Below are positions 11,701 through 23,156 of a DNA stretch of 64,000 bases, in pieces; position 1 is the stretch's first letter, and every line of letters begins with the position of its first letter. The stretch is from Przewalskia tangutica. Taxonomy: Eukaryota > Streptophyta > Magnoliopsida > Solanales > Solanaceae. Both the position numbers and the translations under genes were made by a program. Location of the stretch: contig CM056733.1 of NCBI GenBank assembly GCA_029844215.1, forward strand, positions 48,435,142 to 48,499,141. Direction: 5' to 3'. The notes under the pieces are model-generated. The model did not search any database, was not told the DNA's origin, and saw only the letters and a list, made by a program, of their open reading frames with translations.

Positions 11701-12026
11701 AAGCTCCGTTTCTCCGAGGCTTGTCTTTGGTATAGTCCTCGCAGTGTAGTTACTTGTACATTCTGGGTATGGCGGGGCCCTGTCCGTCATAGTTATGGTT
11801 ACATTCTTAGAGGTCCAGAGTAATCTGCAAGTGTGGTTGTAAAAGGATTTAACTGTTCAGGTTGATATATATATGTATATATTTCAGGAAGGTGACCGTT
11901 TTGGTTAGCCTAGTTCATGCTTTATGACTTGTCTCATGTTTTAGTTTTTTTTATTTCCGCTGATGTTGTATCACTAGGGTGCCCGGGGTAAGGCACCAGT
12001 CACGGGCCCGGGATCGGGTCGTGACA
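8715..12026 (+). repeat. E2 3' LTR (beta family)
   Basis: Begins TGTTATACCCCGTAG after the PPT and ends GTGACA, followed by the GGTGA duplication. It is collinear with 3090-6445, with differences concentrated at C/G-rich sites. TATA box at 9232, dyad at 9252-9267 and the same leader frame at 9250-9474. Confidence 0.92.
9232..9267 (+). promoter_or_regulatory. E2 3' LTR TATA box and dyad
   Basis: TATAAATA at 9232 with GATGAATAAGTTCATC at 9252-9267, the same spacing as in the 5' LTR. Confidence 0.6.
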
Positions 12027-12031
12027 GGTGA

Positions 12032-15000
12032 GTGGGAGTAGGTAGGATATTTTGTGATATTTGTGTGGTAGATGGATAAGGTACACATGGAGGAATCTTG
12101 GCCCTACACTTGCATAGCACTTGGCTAGATCTTGGCCATTGGTTGGCCTTTGCTTAGCCTATAAATACCCTCCCTCCTTTGAAGACTTCTTCATCCAAAA
12201 ACTTTCCTAAGTCTAAAATCCTCCCCCCCTCTCCTTGTAGTGTTTCGTCCCTCCCCTCTCCCTTTGGGAAGGCCTTTGGCCGAGAGCACCCTTTTCCCCC
12301 CTTGGCCGAGAGTCCCCCCCCTCCTAGTAGGGTTGGCCAAGGGGTATACCCCCCCCCTTGTGGTGTTGTCTCTTATAAATACCCCCCTCTCTTGGTAGAA
12401 ATACTCTCAAAAGTATTGTTATAATGCCCAAATTACCTTAGCCGTATACCTTGTAGTATTCTAAGGTTATACCTTTACAAAAAGCCCAGTTATACTATTA
12501 TACTTCCCACAATACCAAACCGAAACCCTAACGAAAATCTCCATGGTTAGTTGGAGTAGTATGTAGAAGTTGGTTAGAACTTCTAAGGGTAGTTTGGAGC
12601 GGGTTGGAGCGCACGGAGTTTGAGCTAAACGTTGCCCATGATCGACTTTATACTTGGATAATTATGGGCTTATCGAGGTAAATATCTTGTCCCTCTATTG
12701 TAATTGGAAATTACATGATTGTTAGACTATATAGTTGAAGTATACTATATATAGAACTGAACGTTGTTATCGGCAATGTCTTTGGACTTAAGCCTGAATA
12801 ATAAGAAACCTTTTCGAAAGAAGAGTGCTGAACTGTAATTACATAGGACTGTATTACAGTAGACTTGTGTAGCTTTTCTGTGAGGTAGAATTGTGCACGT
12901 CCGGATTAGACGTATAACCCCCCCCCCTGGTTGGCTTGGTAGCCGGCCCCGATAGAGGAGGAGATTTACGCTGTTGCGGGGAGGTCTTCGAATTTTCTGT
13001 AGAATGTTCTACGAAGAGATCTAAATATTAATAAGCGCCTTGTGGCCTTATAGGTTGAAGTACTGCGTGTGGCGCGATCTACTTGGCTTAAGGAGTAGCC
13101 GACGGTTGGAAGTACTTGGAGCGTTTTGCTATTAGTCGATACTCGTCGCGAGGTATGTGAACCTCTTCCTATCTCTTCTAGCATGATATGTGTGTAACTA
13201 TGTAGTACGATAGACGCATACGTGTTAAATGTATTTGATTGGTCTAAAACATAAAGTGTTATAACGGCTTTATGGGAAGTTGGTTATAACAGCTTTATGT
13301 AGGTAAGAAAATACTTGTGGTTTTTAAAAGGGTAACTGATTTGAACTATAACTGGCTGGTTATGTAATAATAAAGAACTTGAAGTATTTCAAAAGATTTT
13401 TGAATCATTTTGAAAGAAGAAGTAATACTGGGTTTTTGAAAACTTAAGAGTTATACTAGCTTTATGGGAAGTTAGGTATAACGGCTTAAGAATGTTTTAC
13501 TGATTTCGGAAATCAGAATGTGTATCGACAAACCACTGCAGCGTTAATAAAAGGAAATATTTTGACAGATTAAGTATTATTAAAACCAGTAGAAACTTCC
13601 ATCAGCATGAAGCTAAGATGAGACAAAATGATATTTCCTAGATCATAGGTCTGTAATAAGATTGTTATAAACAAGAATATCCTACTCACATATAAGGCTT
13701 ATGTTTTCTCAGATGGTTTAAAAGAGAATTATATTCTTAAATGAATAAGACTATGAACTACGAAACCTTTCTAAAATAAGAACCGTGAACATTTGAAATT
13801 AGGCAAACTTGGACGTTTGGAAAATAATGTTGTTACTTGATTTTACAAAGGTAAGTGTTTTGATTTACTTCAAAAGATAATCACTCTATTTTCATATACT
13901 ACGTATTGTGTGACTTTTGTAAACGTAACGTATCTTTTAAAAGATAATGTATGAAGTACTTTGGGAATAGATACGATCTTGTTAATCATATATTAGAATG
14001 TACCTTGTGTGTATAACATGATTGTGTTGGTTTGTGATAGCCTTGTAATACTTTCTTGTTGATTTGATAAGTAAACATGCTAGGATGCTACGTGTGTTAG
14101 TATCTTGTGATGTTTTGTGTAAAGGGGTTTTTCCTCGATCGCGCTTAAAGTTGTTTGACTCTCACCGTTATGTTGGTATTGTACCACTCACCTTGACTTG
14201 TCTCCGAGGTTGTCGCCTCCGACGCGGGTAGACTCGGTGATGCAGGACCATGATTCGAGAATACCTCACGGGTCCGGGGATCCATGCGGAACTACGGAGT
14301 TCCGTGTTAGTTTGCGGCCCTTGTGGTCATGCGGTCTTTGTGGCCATGCGATCGCGAGTCCAGCGTGCGATGGTGTAGCTACCGATGCGAGGAATACCTC
14401 ATGCGGGCCTATGAGGTTGGCCTATCGCGAGCTACGAGAGTTCGGGGCTAGACGCGCACATTTGATATCGCGCGAGTGACCACTTTGATCATGCGATGCA
14501 GACAGATATCATGATACGATTTATGACCATGTTAGCATCGGGTGTTAGTAGTCGGTTATGCCTTCGACTTACCTGCATCGTTTTATTAGGACACAGTGGG
14601 ACACGTGTTCATGTGTATTTCTTGGTGCTTTTATACCATAAACCGCCGGCGATGAAGGTATTCCACGCATGATTGATGTTATGGGCGTGAGACCCATAGT
14701 TACATTTGAGTGATGACTTTGAGGCGTGAGTCCACGACTTAACATGATCGCCTATTTATTGTGAATCGTAGTTTGGTTATCATACATGTCTCTGCTTTAT
14801 AGACTATTATGATTTCATTTACGATTTTTCGGGCCACATACTTGGTACCGTTATCTTGACCTCGCTTTGGGGCTGCGTTTATGCCGCAGTTGAGGTACAC
14901 CGCCGTTGATCCTCGCTCTTGGTCACGATTCGTTTGGGAAAGCTCCGTTTCTCCGAGGCTTATCTTGGTATAGTCCTGTTGTTGTAGTGCTACATTCGTG

Positions 15001-15266
15001 GGTATAACGGCCCCATTCCGTCGTTGTTGTCATATCATTCGTAGAGGTCTGTAGTACTGTTGTGGGCAGAGTTGAAATGGGATGTAACTGTTCGGTTTTA
15101 AATTGATTTATATATATATGCCGTAAGGCAAGTTTTCTCAGACTATTGTTTCATACTTCTTGTTATTTCATGTTATCGTCTTATGTTCCGCTGATTACTC
15201 TGATGTTGTATCACTAGGGTGCCCGGGGTAAGGCACCAGTCACGGGCCCGGATTCGGGTCGTGACA
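12032..15266 (+). repeat. E1 3' LTR, second part
   Basis: Continuation of the alpha LTR after the E2 insertion and its right GGTGA copy (12027-12031). It includes a C-rich leader (12220-12400), an AT-rich middle, the TTATAAC/GGCTTTATGGGAAG motif pairs at about 13257-13305, the ATGCGG patch at 14220-14480, TGCCGTAAGGCA at about 15119 and the LTR end at 15266. Its final 109 bp match the start of the window. Confidence 0.88.
12160..12193 (+). promoter_or_regulatory. E1 LTR TATA box and dyad
   Basis: TATAAATA at 12160 followed by TGAAGACTTCTTCA at 12180-12193, a 6-bp inverted repeat with a 2-nt centre at the expected start of transcription. A long C-rich stretch follows. Confidence 0.6.
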
Positions 15267-16248
15267 TTATGTGTGTTAGGGTCTTGTAACGTTTGTATCA
15301 AAGGGTATTCTTGTTATGCTTATGTGTTTAACGATAAGCTGTTATGTTAGTATTATATCACTCACCTCTTGACAAATACCGGGGGTTAAGCTGCCCTCCG
15401 ATGCGGGGTATACCTCAGGCAGTCTGTGTGACTATGATGCGAGGACACCTCATGCGGGTCTGTGTAACCTATGCGAGTCTGCGAGAGTTCCGTGTTAGCG
15501 GGGTTATACCTCATGCGATCATGTGGCCACGCGACTACGAGTCGGGGCGATGCCGAGGAGTAGCTACCCTCGATGCGTGGTTATGCCCTACGCAGCTCAC
15601 GTGAGTGGCCTATGCGGACTACGGAGTCGAGATTAGGCTTGCTTAATGATACTATGGGCAATTGGCCTGCTCGATCATTCGCACCTAGAAAAGACCTATT
15701 CTGATTTACCTATTGTTGCTCTTGTTTATGATGTGGCACTATGCGGTTACTGGTTGTTTCATACATATATGTAAACCGATTTTTAAAATGATATGTTTTC
15801 ATTTAAGTACTTTACTGATTCGCATACTTAGTACTGTATCGACCTCCTTGACTGCGTTCATGCCGCAGTGGCAAGCAGTGCTAGATCCACATCCTTAGGA
15901 TCTCTTTGCATTGGTGTCGGGAGCTCCATCTTCTCCGAGGCTCTACTTTTGGGTATGATCTCCTGTATTGTAGATAGTTTTGTACATTCAGGTATGGCGG
16001 CCCCGTCCCGCCATAGTTGTTTACTTCCTTAGAGGTCTCAGAGTCCCAGTGCATACTTGGGATGTAATCGCAAAAACTTGGGTTAATTATATATATATGC
16101 CGAAAGGCAAGCTTTTCTTCAGATAAACTGTGTCTCATTTTACAACTGTTTCATGTCTTGTTTTTATATTCCGCTGATTACTCTGATGTTTGACTACTTG
16201 GGTGCCCGGGTAAGGCACCAGTCATGGGCCCCGGAACGGGTCGTGACA
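15267..16248 (+). repeat. Gamma-type LTR tail, host of E1
   Basis: Directly after E1 the sequence continues as the 3' part of a gamma LTR, collinear with E3's LTR from about 18645 to 19625 (TACTATGGGCAATTGGCC at 15650, TGCCGAAAGGCA at 16098, end CGTGACA at 16248). The first part lies left of the window. E1 is therefore a later insertion in this older LTR. Confidence 0.8.
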
Positions 16249-16265
16249 GGCTAGGGGTGTGAAAT
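16249..16265. other. 17 unassigned bases between two LTRs
   Basis: GGCTAGGGGTGTGAAAT lies between the CA end of a plus-strand LTR and the TG start of a minus-strand LTR. It may be original target DNA; nothing more can be said. Confidence 0.4.
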
Positions 16266-17061
16266 TGTCACGACCCGACCCAAGCCCACGATGGTGCCCT
16301 ACTGGGCACCCCGCTGTATATATCGAGAATAGCAACGAACATACACAACACACATAAAAACTTAGACAAGAACAAAGAACTGGCCGATACGGCCACCTCC
16401 CGTAAAATATACCCAATCTAGAAATCGAACAGTACATCATTTTTTTTCTTTACAACCCAATCCACAAAGTGACTACGCACTTAAGAATAACAACGTGACG
16501 GACAGGCCCCGCCATACCCGTGAATATACAACAACCAACCATACGAGGATAGGCCTCCGAGTAATGGAGATTCCCAATGAGCAGTGATCCTAAGAGTGAG
16601 GATCAAGAACTCAGATACTCTACTGCGGCATGAACGCACCCAAGGAGGTCGATAACATGTACCAAATATGTGAAACTGAAAGTACTGTAGTGAAATCATA
16701 AGTCTAAAATAAAGCTGGAGACACGTATGATAACTCAAAAAACAGTACAATGTGCCTTACTAACAATGAGAGTAAACAAGTATATATTTTACTGTATAAA
16801 AATAGGAGGCTCATGATCAAAACAGGGTCCCTCGCCCGTAGTATCAATAAGCAATCCTACTCCTGGGACTATTTCACCCGCATGGGTCCTGTGGACCCGC
16901 ATGAGGTATTCCTCGCATAGGCTGTACCCGCCCGCATGGGACTATTTCACCCGCATAAGCCCATAAGGACTCGCATGAGGTATTCCTCGCATCATGGGTA
17001 GGAAATCCACGGAACTGGTGGTATAACGTCTTGGGGTTTTACCCCTCATTTATACTCTTAC
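16266..17061 (-). repeat. Delta-type LTR part, minus strand, host of E3
   Basis: Starts TGTCACGACCC, the reverse complement of an LTR end. The section 16860-17005 is the reverse complement of E4's repeat patch at 34990-35285 (GACTATTTCACCCGCAT, GAGGTATTCCTCGCAT). It is cut at 17061 by the E3 insertion; the rest is not visible in the window. Confidence 0.75.
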
Positions 17062-19625
17062 TGTTATACCCCGTATTTCCAAAGTATGTACGTGAGGGCG
17101 TACGTACAAAAGTTCAACCCTAAAGTTAAGGCTTAGGACGAAATTTGGGCACAACTCACGAAACGAATGGTTTTCCGACGAAACGTTTTCCAAAACTTGC
17201 GTAGGGAAAATTACGGCTATGTCATTTATAATTTTTGCGGATTTTTCCGAGAGATGAAATATTTTGGACCAACGAGAGGGTGACACTTGTCACCCTCATA
17301 TGGACGGCAAAGAGGCCACGGATGGGATGATTTTAGGGCCTAAAACAAGGGTCAATGTTTGTGAGTGATTTGTGGAGTAGGGTTAGGGTGCACTTGTGCA
17401 AATCCTCACCATCCACTTGCCCTCATCTTGGCCCTTGAAAGCCCTATAAATACCCCCCCTTTGTTGAAGAATTCTTCATCCACAAAATTATCTTCCAAGT
17501 CTCAAAGCCTCCCTTCTCCCTTAAGAGTTCTCGTCCAAGCCTCACTCCCCCCCTCTTGAAGTGCTAAAGCCAAAACACCCTCTCCCTCCCCCCTTCCTTG
17601 TAGTCTCGGCAAGCCTCCCCCCTCTTGGAAGCCCTAGCCCAAACACTACCCCCTCTTGGTAGAAATACTCTCCAAGTATTGTTACTATCCCCAAAATACC
17701 TTAGCCAATCCCTTATAGTATTTCCAAAGTTATCTCTATACGTAGAGTCCGGAAATACTATCTTATATCCATTAGTCACTAAACGAAACCCTAGGGGGAA
17801 ACTTCATAGTAGGTTGAAGTAGAAAGTAGAAGTTGTGTAGAAACTTCTAAGGGTTTCTTGGAGCGGATTGGAGCATACAGACAGAGCTAAACCTCGCTCA
17901 GGATCGACTTATATCTTGGATAATATTGGGCTTATCGAGGTAAATAATCTTATCTTTCTATTGTAATTGAAGAATACATACTGTAGAAGTATAGACATAA
18001 GTTTAAAACACATAGAATGGTATTATAGAAGAGTATTGAACTATAATTACATAGAAGGGTATTACAGAAAAGAATTGAACTGAAATCACACTAGAAGAAT
18101 ATTAAAGAAGAAGATTAAACTGTACTTACATAGGACTGTATTTACAGTAGACTTTAGTAGCTTAACGGGTAGGGAAGTGCTGCCCGATTTTCCGTAGAAT
18201 AGAGAACCTTCTGCTTAGATTATCCTTCAGAGTAGTCTAGACGTTGATAGACGTATTTGACTATTATAGGATGATACTCTGCGCGCGACATATTCGACTT
18301 GGCAGGTGGATTTCGCCGAGAAGGTATGTGATTCTTCCTATACCCTTGAGCATGATATTTTAAAGTATATACATAGTACGGTAGACGTACGTGTGTTAAC
18401 TGAACATGGTTTAACTTGAGTCTAATAATAAGAATCTTGAAGTATTTCAAAAGAATTAAGAATCGTTTTTGAAAGAAGAGTAATACTTGGTTTTAAAAGC
18501 TTAAGAGTTATACCACTTTATGGGAGTTAGGTATAACGACTTAAGAATGATAAAAGGAACGGTTTACTTATTTGTTTATGAAAGTCTTGTATTGATTTCA
18601 AAAGTATAGTAAGATCTTTGTGATAAGTAACCATGTTATGATGCTACGTGTGTTAGTGTCTTGTGTTGTTGTGTAAGGGGTTATTCTTGTTGGCTTACGT
18701 TGTTAAACATTAAGATCATTGTATCGTTATTATATCACATACCTTGACTTGTTATACCGAGGGCTTGCCACCCTTGATGCGTCTATACGGCCTATGCGCG
18801 CGTGTGACTATGCGAGTCTGGAGTTCCGAGATTGATCATTCCGGTGTATTATCCCGGCGCGAAGTGTCTTATGCGGCTGTGTGACTATGCGGTCTATGTG
18901 ACTATGCGGATCGCGGAGTCCGTGAGGGTACCGGCTAGCTACCCCGACGCGGTCTATACGGCCTATGCGGGTCTATGTGTGACCTATGCGGGCTGCGGGA
19001 GGTCCAGGATTAGGCACGCATAATGATACTATGGGCGATTGGCCTTGCTTCGATCATTAGCGGCCTAGAAAAGACCAGTTACAGTATATCTATTTTGCTC
19101 TTGTTTATGTTGTGGCACTATGTGCAGTTTAACTGATTGTATTTACAAATGGTTTTAGACACTTGATTTCATTTCAGTACTTTACAGTTTCACATACTTA
19201 GTACCTGTTGTACTGACCTCCTTCGGGGGGCTGCGTTCATGCCGCAGGTAAGGGAAAGCAGGTGCTAGATCCACATCCTTAGGATCTCTACTTTGGTGTC
19301 AGGAGCTCCATCTTCTCCGGAGGCTCGACTTTTGGTATGGTTCTCCCTGTGTTGTAGATATATGTACATTCAGGGTATGGCGGGGCCCTGTCCCGCCATA
19401 GTTGTCTACTTCCTTAGAGGTCTGTAGTCCTATTGTACAGTTGGGATGTAACTGCCAAACTTTGATATATATATATATGCCGAAAGGCGACGTTTTCTCA
19501 GATAAACTGTTTTCTTTTCATATTGATTCCTGTCTTGTTTTTATATTCCGCTGATTACTCTGATGTATGACTACTTGGGTGCCCGGGTAAGGCACCAGTC
19601 ACGGGCCCCGGAACGGGTCGTGACA
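17062..19625 (+). repeat. E3 5' LTR (gamma family)
   Basis: 2564 bp from TGTTATACCCCGTATTTCC to CGTGACA. It carries a TATA box at 17445, a dyad, a pyrimidine-rich leader (17500-17670), a TTATAAC-type motif near 18506, the ATGCGG patch at 18770-18990 and TGCCGAAAGGCG at about 19478. It is related to the E5 LTRs but clearly diverged in the middle. Confidence 0.9.
17445..17478 (+). promoter_or_regulatory. E3 LTR TATA box and dyad
   Basis: TATAAATA at 17445 and the perfect inverted repeat TGAAGAATTCTTCA at 17465-17478. Confidence 0.62.
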
Positions 19626-19629
19626 AAAG

Positions 19630-19641
19630 TGGTATCAGAGC
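19630..19641 (+). other. E3 primer binding site
   Basis: TGGTATCAGAGC, intact, four bases after the LTR end; complementary to initiator tRNA-Met. Confidence 0.93.
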
Positions 19642-19833
19642 AGTTAATCCTCGGAAAGTGTCTACAGACCGTATCTGGTAGAGTCTTGATTATCGGTGTG
19701 TTGTGCACCACACCAATAATCAGGAGGCTATAGGATATTTAGGATTGGTTTCCATTCTTCTCACTCTGAGATCGTGCCTTAGAGCTGTGTTATAAGTTGG
19801 ACCCCTCTAACGTATTCCTTTTATGTAACAGTT

Positions 19834-21100
19834 ATGCCTCCACGTAAGGCAACCCGCCCGAGGCAAGGCAAAATGGCGGAGGCGCTAAGAGTACACCGAG
19901 AGTCACGAGGCTCGTGCCCGCCTATACCCGAGGCGATACCTCAGACGGCGAGTTCCATGATGCCGCCGACCCCAGCAGAGACCACAATACCCGCACCTCC
20001 AGTCCCACAGCCTGGGGTAGAGGAGTTAGGGTACAAGGAGATGGCCCGATTCGCCGTGATTGTGGCCGATATGAGGATAGGCCGATACAAGCCTGGCCAG
20101 TTCAGCGATTCGTGGTTCACCCGAGATCGGACAGTTTGAGGCTACGGGATCTTCTGAGTTGTAGCCCGCCAGAGTTCTACGGGTCGAGGCCCGAGGATGA
20201 TCCGCAGGAGTTCATCCGTCGATTCTGAGGATCGGGAGTGATCAAGGCTTGAGACCGAGTTCGTGATCTTCGCAGATAGTTGCGTGATACCGCAGCCGAT
20301 TGGTTTGATTCGGGAGTTATCCGGGAGAGCACGTCCCCGCCTACTTGGGACGAGTTCTCGGAGGCTTTTCTCACTCACTTCTTGCCTCCGCAGATGAGGA
20401 GGGCCCGGGCCGACAAGTTTTTGTTGCTGAGACAGAGAGGGCGCACAATTAGGGAGTACAACGTCGAGTTCGATTCTTTGGCTCGATATGTCCCTGCGGT
20501 GGTAGCAGATATGGAGGACAAGGTACACCGCTACGTCACCGGGCTAGATGATTATATGGCCGAGTCTTGTGCGGGTGTGGCTCTTCAGCCAGGCATGGAC
20601 ATTACCCATATGCAGGCTCATGCACTTGGATGCGAGCGTAGACCGCGGGTCGACAGATATCGCCAGCAGAAGGCCAAGACTCACGGATCTTTTGGTAGCT
20701 CTCGGTGGGCGGCCAACAGACGTCTAGATTTGCACCACAGCCAGCTCAGAGCACTCCTACATCGTTTTCGGTACAGCCAGAGTATTCGGGGGCAGGTCAG
20801 GGCCCCAGGACTTCGGACTTCCAGGGTGGCAAGGGTGCTAACCGATCGAGGTCCGCTCAGTGTGTCCGATGTGGTAGATTCCATTCAGGGAGTTGTAGTA
20901 CTACTTCGGGAGTTTGCTACACTTGTGTCCAGCATGGTCATTATGCGAGGGCCTGTCCGACCAAGCGGCGTGGTGGTGGGTCGCCCTGTGGTCTTTCGCC
21001 GGTCTTCTTCATCTCCTACAGCTACTCGCCCGAGGCGTGGTACTCATGGGCCAGCAGGTCGCGGCAGAGGTCGTGGCGCGGGTCCCAGTTCTAGCGGTCC
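19834..21100 (+). pseudogene. gag: E3 gag
   Basis: Begins MPPRKATRPRQGKMAEALRV at 19834. The first frame ends at 20139. The capsid core continues in the frame from 20280 (WFDS, FLPPQMRRARADKF, YNVEFDSLARYVP, HRYVTGLDDYMAESC), typical of the retrotransposon Gag domain. Near 20700 the frame shifts again, and the frame 20705-21094 holds the CCHC knuckle at 20915-20956 (C-YT-C-VQHG-H-YARA-C), preceded by CVRCGRFHSGSC. Two or three frame changes break an otherwise complete Gag. Gag forms the particle and binds genomic RNA. Confidence 0.88.
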
Positions 21101-21640
21101 TCAGAACCGCATTTATGCCTTGTCCAGCCGGCAGGACCAGGAGGCCTCACCGGATGTCGTCACAGGTACTTTATCGGTTTCATGTTGTGACGTGTATGAC
21201 TTGATAGATCCGGGTTCTACTCTGTCCTATATATCTCCCCTTATTGCTAGTAGGATAGGGATAGAGCCTGAGTCCATAGACCCTTTCGAGGTAGCTACGC
21301 TAGTGGGTGATTCGGTGGTAGCTCGGCAGGTATATAGGGCTTGTCCAGTGACCATATGCAGTCGTCAGACCCTTGCCGACTTGGTAGAGTTGGATATGAC
21401 TGATTTCGATGTGATCATGGGTATGGATTGGCTAGCATCTTGCTACGCCAATGTAGACTGCAGGGAGAGAGTGGTACGGTTCCATTTTCCTGAGGAGCCG
21501 GTTGTTGAGTGGGAGGGGAACACTGTGTCGCCGAGGGGTAAGTTTATTTCTTACCTCAAGGCTAGGAAGATGGTGCAGAAGGGGTATATCTACCATCTCA
21601 TTCGGGTGTTTTATACTGAGGTTGCGGTACCAAATTTTCA
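21101..21640 (+). pseudogene. E3 aspartic protease domain
   Basis: Within the open frame ending at 21848. LIDPGSTLSYIS (Asp codon 21207-21209) is the catalytic loop, with Pro where retroviral proteases have Ser or Thr. The second hallmark is FDVIMGMDWLASCYANVDC, followed by the linker to RT. The domain has no internal stop, but it depends on the broken gag upstream for expression. It would cut Gag-Pol in the particle. Confidence 0.85.
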
Positions 21641-22247
21641 GTCAGTTCCAGTAGTCAGAGAGTTCCCAGATGTGTTTCCAGATGACCTCCCGGGTATCCC
21701 TCCTGAGAGGGAGATAGAGTTTTGTATCGATGTGCTGCCAGACACTCGGCCTATTTCCATTCCGCCATACAGAATGGAACCTGCCGAGTTGAGAGAGTTG
21801 AAGGACCAGCTGAGAGATTTCTTTGGAGAAGGGCTTCATCGTGCCTAGTGTTTCTCCCCGGGAGCGCCGTATTGTTCGTGAAGAAGGACGGACGCGTGCA
21901 TGTGTTGATTACAGGTGAACAAGGTGACCATTAAGAATGATACCCCTTCCTGTGATTGATGATTTGTTCGACCGCCAGCGAGTGCGAGATGTTTCTCCAA
22001 GATTGATCTGCGATCGGGCTATCATCAGTGCGTGTTAGAGAGGATGTCCCTAGATCGCATTACGACCCAGACGGCACTATGAGTTCAGGGTTATGTCTTT
22101 CGGGTTGACCAATGCTCCGGCGGTATTCATGGATTTGATGAACCGAGTGTTCAAGCTATTTTTGGACACGTTTGTGATAGTGTTCATTGATGACATCTTG
22201 GTTTATTCTCGCTCAGAGCAGGAGCATGCGGAGCATTTGAGGATTGT
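21641..22247 (+). pseudogene. E3 reverse transcriptase, interrupted by E4
   Basis: The RT start FPDVFPDDLPGIPPEREIEF and SIPPYRMEPAELRELKDQL is in frame with protease. A frameshift at about 21830 and several up to 22090 disrupt the fingers. The frame 22093-22247 holds MSFGLTNAPAVFMDLMNRVF and the catalytic box FIDD (22183-22194, the YxDD variant of this group). E4 starts at 22248 within HLRIV. The thumb, RNase H and integrase are missing. Confidence 0.87.
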
Positions 22248-23156
22248 TGTTACACCCCGTAAGTCCAGGACTTGTAAAAGAGAATGTACGTAGGAATCAA
22301 GACTTGGAAATTGGTACGAACGGAAGAATTGTTTTTCCGACGGAAAATGTTCCGAACGTCGGAAAGGAAAAATGTTCGTTGTTGAGAATTGGATTCTCAA
22401 AATACATTATTTCAAGAGTATGGGACTTATTAATATTATGGAAATTTATTATTACGGATTTGGTCACGTGGGGCCCACTCGAGGAATTTTATATTTTTGT
22501 GGGGCCCACGAGGGTTACGGAATTTTATGGACGAATGAGAGGGCGACACGTGGCACCCCCACCCACACTTGGCCTTGGTCGAAATTGTGCAAGGGTAAAA
22601 TGGTCATTGACCATTGTAGATGAACAAAGTCTTCAAGCTTGAGAAAGTTGACCAAGTCAACTTGCCACTTGGTTAATTAGTAATTGCTCTTCATCCTAGC
22701 CTCACATGTGGTATTATCTAAGCCCTCCTAAGTAGTATATATCCTACACTAGTGCAAGACAAGTTCTATACTTAGAAAAAATTTCAAGAAAACATTGTTC
22801 TTCACTAAAGTGCTCTCGGCCAAGGCTTCTTTTGGAAGACAATTTTTTGTAGTTTTGATCCATTAGCCACAAGACTTTAACCCAATGTCCCCAAGGGTAT
22901 TGTAAGGTTATCTCAATAGAAAGATTTCAGAAAAAACGCATTTTTACGTTAATCGCAAGGCGGAAACTAAGGGAGTTCTTCAACTTTGAAGTTGGAACTT
23001 GAAGAAGGGTTCTTCATAGGCCTCTAAGGAATGCTTGGAGCGGATTGGAACTTAAGGAAAGGAGCTAAGAATTGCTAAGGCGCGACTTTGGATCTTGGAA
23101 ATTTTAAGGGCTTGGAAAGGTATAAATTTTGTCGTTTTAGTAGTTAAGACTTACTT
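22248..23156 (+). repeat. E4 5' LTR, first part (delta family)
   Basis: Starts TGTTACACCCCGTAAGTCC and is nearly identical to 37423-38314. It holds TATATATCC near 22737 as the only TATA-like site, followed by the palindrome CACTAGTG. It is interrupted by E5 after TACTT (23152-23156). Confidence 0.9.

Larger units (their letters stand above)
3090..12026 (+). mobile_element. E2: complete nested non-autonomous LTR element (beta family)
   Basis: 8.9 kb with LTRs 3090-6445 (3356 bp) and 8715-12026 (3312 bp), both starting TGTTATACCCCGTAG and ending GTGACA. A 5-bp target duplication GGTGA lies at 3085-3089 and 12027-12031. The internal 2.27 kb holds a primer site, gag pieces, the shared non-coding module, an integrase scrap and a PPT. 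Outside C/G-rich indels the two LTRs are nearly identical (for example 3601-3840 versus 9232-9471), which points to a fairly recent insertion. It needs pol in trans. Confidence 0.93.
1..15266 (+). mobile_element. E1: Tekay-like Ty3/gypsy element, non-autonomous, split by E2
   Basis: The first 109 bases match the last 109 bases of an LTR ending at 15266 (same run from ATACTTCTTG to GGTCGTGACA), so the window begins inside E1's 5' LTR. The order is 5' LTR end, primer binding site, gag remnant, non-coding module, integrase remnant, polypurine tract and 3' LTR (2812-3089 plus 12032-15266). Protease, RT and RNase H are absent, so it could move only with enzymes supplied by a relative. E2 is inserted in the 3' LTR. 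E1 itself lies in a gamma-type LTR that resumes at 15267. The expected right target duplication would be TTATG (15267-15271); the left copy is outside the window. Confidence 0.88.
17062..22247 (+). mobile_element. E3: Tekay-type Ty3/gypsy element, 5' half
   Basis: LTR, tRNA-iMet site, gag, protease and the first part of RT, in this order. It stops inside RT at 22247, where E4 begins. The remaining RT, RNase H, integrase and 3' LTR are not found on the far side of E4, because E4's 3' LTR is itself cut at 39145. The coding part holds the longest open frame of the window (20280-21848) and keeps CAG/CTG sites that are altered elsewhere. Confidence 0.88.

Noticed and set aside
12179..12424. 81-codon Ser/Pro-rich frame after the E1 TATA box
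   Set aside because: It reads from a non-ATG codon through a C-rich leader and is not kept in the other alpha LTRs; low-complexity sequence explains it.
20142..20528. 128-codon minus-strand frame over gag
   Set aside because: Shadow of the E3 capsid core, which has clear homology on the plus strand.
21207..21218. DPGS in protease as an inactivating mutation
   Set aside because: Asp and Gly are retained, and as I recall this variant is common in plant Tekay-type elements, so it is not clear evidence of loss.
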